Assembly (NCBI GenBank): GCA_050744245.1
Contig: JBOGGX010000202.1
Coordinates: 1-16,996, forward strand
Length of the DNA: 16,996 nucleotides
Source: JBOGGX01 sp050744245
GTDB lineage: Bacteria > Actinomycetota > Acidimicrobiia > Acidimicrobiales > JBOGGX01
Direction: 5' to 3'
In this document: one piece after another, positions 12,911-16,996 of the stretch
How positions within the stretch are numbered: the stretch's first letter is position 1
Layout: the number at the start of each line of letters is the position of its first letter
Program-made: the position numbers and the translations under genes
The notes under the pieces: generated by a model
Seen by the model: the letters and a program-made list of their open reading frames with translations, nothing else
The model's database searches: none
What the model was told of the DNA's origin: nothing

Positions 12911-13606
12911 TCAGCCGGCGGCGTCCACCGGGCCGGCCGCCGGGAGCCCCCGCACGGCCTGTTCGAGCAGGTCGACCCACCCGTCGATCACCGAGTCGAC
13001 CGACGGCCACGGGAACCCCGCGTGGGCCGTGACCAGATCGACCAGGCCGTGGACGAAGGCCCAGGTCTCGACGGCCACCACGAAGGGGTCGAACCGGGCG
13101 CCGCCCGGGCCCGCGGCCAGGGCCCGTTCCACCAGACCGACGAGCATCATGAATGCGCCCTGGCCGAGGTCGCCCGGCCCGAACTCGCCCGGCCCCGTGG
13201 CCATGCCCTCCTCACCGGTCAGTCCTAGGATCGCACCGCCGATGGGCCCGAACAGCACCTCGTAGTGGGCGGGCCGGGCCCGCCCCATGGCGACATAGGC
13301 CCGTCCCGCCTCCCGCATGGCGGCGAACGGGTCGTCGCCGCCCCGGTCCAGCGCCTCGGCCAGCACCCGTTGGAGCCCCTCGAACTGCTCGGCCACCACC
13401 GCCAGGAGCAGCGCCTCCTTGTTCGGGAAGTGGCGGTAGATCGACGGTGCGGTGACGCCGACCGCCTCGGCCACCTGCCGCAGCGAGACGTGCTCGGGTG
13501 CGCCGCCCTCGGCCAGCAGCCGGCCGGCCGCCCGCACCAGGTCGGCCCGGAGCCGGGCGCCCTCGCCCCGCCGGTTGCGAACCCGAGGGGCTGTGTCGGA
13601 TGTCAT
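12911..13606 (-). CDS. TetR-family transcriptional regulator
   Basis: This is a 231-residue TetR/AcrR-type repressor. The N-terminal DNA-binding domain (about 18-65) has the helix-turn-helix SLRQVAEAVGVTAPSIYRHF at 41-60, followed by PNKEALL. The C-terminal part (about 85-225) resembles the WHG/TetR_C_33 ligand-binding domain, with LVERALAAG and TWAFVHGLVDL. The start is ATG at 13606, with AAGGGGTG upstream. It is divergent from the MMPL transporter gene across 81 bases that contain a palindrome and overlapping promoters, so it probably represses both itself and the transporter. The inducer is unknown. Confidence 0.93.
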   Translation of the reverse strand: MTSDTAPRVRNRRGEGARLRADLVRAAGRLLAEGGAPEHVSLRQVAEAVGVTAPSIYRHFPNKEALLLAVVAEQFEGLQRVLAEALDRGGDDPFAAMREAGRAYVAMGRARPAHYEVLFGPIGGAILGLTGEEGMATGPGEFGPGDLGQGAFMMLVGLVERALAAGPGGARFDPFVVAVETWAFVHGLVDLVTAHAGFPWPSVDSVIDGWVDLLEQAVRGLPAAGPVDAAG

Positions 13607-13642
13607 GGCGTCACCCCTTGCCTCGTGCCGGTCACCCGTCCT

Positions 13643-13673
13643 ATGTTAACGGTGTTAGTTAACGTCGTAAACT
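13643..13673. promoter_or_regulatory. TetR-type operator with overlapping divergent promoters
   Basis: Two GTTAAC hexamers (13645-13650 and 13658-13663) form the inverted repeat TTAAC-N7-GTTAA. On the minus strand TTTACG (13671-13666) and TAACAT (13648-13643), 17 bases apart, suit the tetR promoter. On the plus strand TAAACT (13668-13673) is the -10 for the transporter, and AGGGAGA (13677-13683) is its Shine-Dalgarno. A repressor bound here would block both. Confidence 0.65.
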
Positions 13674-13687
13674 CATAGGGAGATCCG

Positions 13688-15919
13688 ATGTTCGCACGTC
13701 TCGGTTCCGGCGTGGTTCGCTTCCGCATCCTCATCCTCGTGCTGACCGGGGTCTTCGTCGCCGTCGCCGGCACGATCGGCACCACGGGCGTGTTCGGAGT
13801 GCTCGAGGGCGGGGGGTTCGACGACCCCGACTCGGAGTCGACCCGCGCCGGCGACCTCCTCGACGAGCGCTTCGAGACCGGCCAACCCAACCTGGTCCTC
13901 ATGGTGACGGTGGCATCGGGGACCGTCGACGACCCGACCGCGGCGGCGGCCGCCACCGACCTGGCCGACAGGCTGGCCGCCGACCCGTCGGTCGACCAGG
14001 TCGCGTCGTACTGGAGCCTCGGGAGCCCGCCGCCTCTGCGAAGCGAGGACGCAACCCGGGCCCTGGTCCTCGCCCGCGTCGGCGACGATCCGGAGGAGGC
14101 GGTGGGCCGCATCCGCTCCGAGATCGGCGGCGAGCAGGGGCCGTTCACCGTCGAGGTGGGCGGGGCCGAGGCCGTCGGTGCCGACATCACCGAACAGGTC
14201 GAGGGCGACCTGGCGCGGGCCGAGGCGATCGCGGTGCCGATCACCCTGATCCTGCTCGTCCTCGTGTTCGGCAGCCTGGTGGCGGCGGCGCTGCCGCTGG
14301 CCGTGGGCGCCATCGCCGTGCTCGGCACCTTCCTCTCGTTGTTCGTCATCGGGTCGATCACCGACGTGTCGATCTTCTCGATCAACCTCACCACCGCCCT
14401 GGGATTGGGACTGGCCATCGACTACAGCCTGTTCATCGTGTCCAGGTTCAGGGAGGAGCTGCGCCGCGGGCTCGATCCTCACGCCGCGATCATCCGCACG
14501 GTCGACACCGCGGGCCGCACCGTGGCTTTCAGCGCCTTGACCGTGGCCGTCTCGCTCGCTGCGCTCCTCGTGTTCCCGTTGTACTTCCTGCGGTCGTTCG
14601 CCTATGCCGGCATCGCCGTCGTGCTGCTGGCCATGGTCGCCGCGCTCCTCAGCCTGCCCGCCCTGCTCGCCGTGCTCGGCCCGCGAGTCGACGCCGTCCG
14701 CCTGTGGCGGCGCCCACCCAGACCGGCGGGAACCGGGTTCTGGTACCGGCTGGCCATGTTCGTGCAGCGACGGCCGATTCCCATCGCCACCGTCGTGGTC
14801 GTCGTCCTCGTCCTGCTCGGCCTGCCGTTCCTCGGGGTCGTCTTCGGCGTGCCCGACGACCGGGTGCTGCCGACCGAGGTCGAGTCCCGGCGGGTGTCCG
14901 ATGTCCTGCGCACCGAGTTCGAGGCCAACGAGAGCGAGACCTTCCCCGTGGTCGTTCCTGGCGTCGACGGCGGCGACGTGTCCGACCTGGCCGCCGGGCT
15001 GTCCTCGGTCGCCGGCGTGTCGCGGGTCGACGCCGCGACCGGCACCTACATCGACGGCCGCCGCGTGGTCGAGGCCAACGAGACGTCGACCCGCTTCCTC
15101 GGCGACGACGCCACCTGGCTCAGCGTCGTGCCCGCGGTCGAGGCCGTGTCGCCCGAGGGCGAGGCCGTGGTCGAGCGGCTGCGCGACGTCGACTCGGCGT
15201 TCGACGAGGTGCTGGTGGGTGGGCGGGCGGCCGAACTGGTCGACTCGAAGGAGGCGATCTTCTCCCGGGCGCCGATCGCCGGGCTGTGGATCGTGTTGAC
15301 CACCTTCGTCCTCCTGTTCCTGAGCTTCGGCAGCCTCCTGGTGCCGCTCAAGGCGATCGTGCTCAACGTGCTCAGCCTCACCGCCACCTTCGGCGCCATG
15401 GTGTGGATCTTCCAGGAGGGCAACGGCGCCGGCGTGCTCGACTTCACCGCCACCGGCACGCTCGACACCACGATGCCGATCCTCATGTTCTGCATCGCCT
15501 TCGGGCTGTCGATGGACTACGAGGTCTTCCTCCTGTCACGGATCAAGGAGGAGCACGACCGCACCGGTGACAACACGCAATCGGTCGCGCTCGGCCTCGA
15601 ACGCACCGGTCGGATCGTGAGCGCCGCCGCCGCCGTGCTGTCGGTGACGTTTCTCGCCTTCGCCACGTCCGGCATCACCTTCATCAAGCTCATGGGTCTG
15701 GGGCTGGCGCTCGCCATCGTCATGGACGCCACCGTCATCCGGGGCGTGCTCGTCCCCGCCTTCATGCGGCTGGCGGGTGAGGCGAACTGGTGGGCGCCGC
15801 GCCCGCTGCGCCGGTTCCATGAGGGCTTCGGCCTGAGCGAGGGCCCGTCAACGCCGCCATCGGCGGCACCCCGACCCGAGGCGGAGCTGGTGACCTCCGG
15901 GGCGGGGGACCGCCGATAG
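13688..15919 (+). CDS. MMPL/RND-family membrane transporter
   Basis: This is a 743-residue MMPL-type transporter. TM1 (about 12-32) is followed by an extracytoplasmic domain of about 150 residues. Five TMs come next (about 180-330), including LAIDYSLFIVSRFREE with D245-Y246. The second half repeats the layout: TM at about 358-382, a loop, and five TMs at about 535-690 with LSMDYEVFLLSRIKEE carrying D610-Y611. The two Asp-Tyr pairs are the proton-relay positions known from MmpL3-type transporters. Such proteins export lipids, glycolipids or drugs by proton motive force; the cargo here is unknown. No large C-terminal domain is present. Probable control is by the divergent TetR. Confidence 0.94.
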   Translation: MFARLGSGVVRFRILILVLTGVFVAVAGTIGTTGVFGVLEGGGFDDPDSESTRAGDLLDERFETGQPNLVLMVTVASGTVDDPTAAAAATDLADRLAADPSVDQVASYWSLGSPPPLRSEDATRALVLARVGDDPEEAVGRIRSEIGGEQGPFTVEVGGAEAVGADITEQVEGDLARAEAIAVPITLILLVLVFGSLVAAALPLAVGAIAVLGTFLSLFVIGSITDVSIFSINLTTALGLGLAIDYSLFIVSRFREELRRGLDPHAAIIRTVDTAGRTVAFSALTVAVSLAALLVFPLYFLRSFAYAGIAVVLLAMVAALLSLPALLAVLGPRVDAVRLWRRPPRPAGTGFWYRLAMFVQRRPIPIATVVVVVLVLLGLPFLGVVFGVPDDRVLPTEVESRRVSDVLRTEFEANESETFPVVVPGVDGGDVSDLAAGLSSVAGVSRVDAATGTYIDGRRVVEANETSTRFLGDDATWLSVVPAVEAVSPEGEAVVERLRDVDSAFDEVLVGGRAAELVDSKEAIFSRAPIAGLWIVLTTFVLLFLSFGSLLVPLKAIVLNVLSLTATFGAMVWIFQEGNGAGVLDFTATGTLDTTMPILMFCIAFGLSMDYEVFLLSRIKEEHDRTGDNTQSVALGLERTGRIVSAAAAVLSVTFLAFATSGITFIKLMGLGLALAIVMDATVIRGVLVPAFMRLAGEANWWAPRPLRRFHEGFGLSEGPSTPPSAAPRPEAELVTSGAGDRR

Positions 15920-15922
15920 GGT
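15917..15922 (+). promoter_or_regulatory. -10 box (TAGGGT) overlapping the transporter stop codon
   Basis: TAGGGT includes the TAG stop of the MMPL gene and ends 8 bases before the aldo/keto reductase ATG. The spacing and the lack of a Shine-Dalgarno sequence suit a leaderless transcript. Confidence 0.35.
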
Positions 15923-15930
15923 CCGACCCC

Positions 15931-16938
15931 ATGCTCCATCGACACCTCGGCGCCAGCGGCCTCATGGTCAGCGAGATCGCCTACGGCAACTGGCTCACCC
16001 ACGGTTCCCAGATCGAGGAGGAGGCGGCCCTGGCCTGTGTCAGGGCCGCCCTCGACGCCGGCATCACCACCTTCGACACGGCGGACGCCTACGCCACCAC
16101 CAAGGCCGAGTCGGTGCTCGGGCGCGCGCTGGCCGACGTGCGGCGCGAGGGGGTGGAGATCCTGACCAAGACCTACTGGGTGACCGGTCCGGGCTGGAAC
16201 GACCGGGGCCTGTCGCGCAAGCACATCATGGAGGGCATCGAGGGTTCGCTGCGTCGGCTGCAGACCGACCATGTCGATCTGTACCAGGCCCATCGCTTCG
16301 ACCACGAGACGCCGCTCGAGGAGACGATGCTCGCCTTCGCCGACATCGTGCGGCAGGGCAAGGCCCTCTACATCGGGGTCTCGGAGTGGCGGGCCGAGGA
16401 GATCAGGGCCGCGGCCGAGCTCGCCCGCGAGCTGCGGGTCCCGCTGATCTCGAACCAGCCGCAGTACTCGATGCTGTGGCGGGTCATCGAGGCCGAGGTC
16501 GTCCCGACCTGCCGCGAACACGGCATCGGGCAGATCGTGTGGTCGCCGATCGCGCAGGGGGTTCTCACCGGCAAGTATCGGCCGGGGCAACCCCCGCCGC
16601 CCGGGTCGCGGGCCACCGACAAGGGTGGCGCGCCCATGATCGAGCGATTCCTCGACGACGACCTCCTGGGCCGGGTCCAGAAGATCGGACCACTCGCCGA
16701 CGAGCTCGGGCTGACCATGGCCCAGCTGGCGGTGGCCTGGGTGCTCCAGCACGAGGATGTGGCTTCGGCCATCGTCGGGGCGACCCGGCCCGAGCAGGTC
16801 GCCGAGAACGTCAGGGCGTCGGGGGTCAAGCTCGACCCGGAGGTCATGGCCCGCATCGACGAGGTCATCGACCCCGTCGTCGAACGCGACCCGGCCAAGA
16901 CCCAGAGCCCGGCCCACCGGCCCCGCCCCAAGGGTTAG
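15931..16938 (+). CDS. Aldo/keto reductase (Kv-beta-like subfamily)
   Basis: This is a 335-residue NAD(P)H-dependent oxidoreductase with the AKR (beta/alpha)8 fold. The catalytic tetrad is visible as D49 and Y54 (FDTADAYA), K80 (ILTK) and H121 (YQAHRFD). QPQYSMLWR, WSPIAQGVLTGKY and the C-terminal cofactor segment AIVGATRPEQVAENV are typical of the Shaker beta-subunit-like AKR branch. The substrate cannot be named. The tail after about 318 is Pro/Arg/Lys-rich and probably disordered. It starts 11 bases after the MMPL stop, so it could be read from that transcript or from its own TAGGGT box. It ends at a strong hairpin. The potassium channel in this window is 11 kb away, and a functional link is not supported. 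Confidence 0.93.
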   Translation: MLHRHLGASGLMVSEIAYGNWLTHGSQIEEEAALACVRAALDAGITTFDTADAYATTKAESVLGRALADVRREGVEILTKTYWVTGPGWNDRGLSRKHIMEGIEGSLRRLQTDHVDLYQAHRFDHETPLEETMLAFADIVRQGKALYIGVSEWRAEEIRAAAELARELRVPLISNQPQYSMLWRVIEAEVVPTCREHGIGQIVWSPIAQGVLTGKYRPGQPPPPGSRATDKGGAPMIERFLDDDLLGRVQKIGPLADELGLTMAQLAVAWVLQHEDVASAIVGATRPEQVAENVRASGVKLDPEVMARIDEVIDPVVERDPAKTQSPAHRPRPKG

Positions 16939-16964
16939 CGGGAGGGGGGCAGGCCCCCCTCCCG
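16939..16964 (+). terminator. GC hairpin terminator after the aldo/keto reductase gene
   Basis: CGGGAGGGGGG (16939-16949) pairs perfectly with CCCCCCTCCCG (16954-16964), an 11-bp stem with the loop CAGG. It begins directly after the TAG stop. No T tract follows; GC-only hairpins of this kind are common in actinobacteria. Confidence 0.8.
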
Positions 16965-16996
16965 GCCTCCCCCCAGCGCGACCGCCGTTGCGGTGA

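Noticed and set aside
14036..14055. GCGAAGCGAGGACG in the MMPL gene also occurring at 9536-9547 in part
   Set aside because: The shared stretch is short and GC-rich and one copy lies in coding sequence, so it is probably chance and not a dispersed repeat.
1..16996. CRISPR arrays, tRNA or rRNA genes, prophage genes
   Set aside because: No regularly spaced repeats, cloverleaf-like sequences, rRNA segments or phage structural genes were seen.

Overview
The window is a GC-rich bacterial chromosome segment with dense coding, GTG as well as ATG starts, TANNNT -10 boxes and mycobacterial-type DNA-damage promoter elements. This points to an actinobacterium. The cinA / thpR / recA / miaB gene set would suit a deep lineage such as Acidimicrobiia, but that placement is inference. 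No rRNA, tRNA or CRISPR array was found.

Layout. 1-1532: the 3' part of cinA followed by thpR (2',3'-cyclic phosphodiesterase / 2'-5' RNA ligase family). A bidirectional hairpin terminator separates them from a convergent ABC exporter (1593-3494, minus). The exporter is divergent from a MarR regulator (3569-4003, plus). Next come a two-TM potassium channel with an RCK domain (4010-5017, minus) and a META + YbaY two-domain protein (5106-5762, plus). 5763-5943 is the recA control region: a perfect LexA (SOS) box inside a good promoter, followed by a PafBC-type damage promoter whose -26 element is duplicated in tandem.

The centrepiece is recA (5944-9402). It is one 1152-codon frame encoding a 352-residue RecA interrupted by two separate full-length inteins. 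A 360-residue intein lies in loop L2, at the site used by the Mycobacterium leprae RecA intein. A 440-residue intein lies after the KNK motif, at the site used by the M. tuberculosis RecA intein. Both have complete splice-junction residues and both LAGLIDADG endonuclease motifs. Only 46 RecA residues separate them, so active RecA needs two splicing events.

9403-11054: recX is expected between recA and miaB in actinobacteria, but here there is an IS110-family insertion. Its transposase (9853-10922, minus) keeps all its catalytic residues but carries two +1 frameshifts in G/C runs. A 450-base stretch after the transposase has no gene but contains hairpins; it may hold the element's RNA.

11070-16996: miaB (tRNA ms2i6A synthase), a small VOC/glyoxalase-fold protein, a TetR repressor divergent from an MMPL/RND-type transporter with a shared palindromic operator, and an aldo/keto reductase that ends at a strong GC hairpin. 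Several genes (marR, the channel gene, miaB, the aldo/keto reductase gene) have a TANNNT box 7-9 bases before the start codon, which suggests leaderless transcripts.
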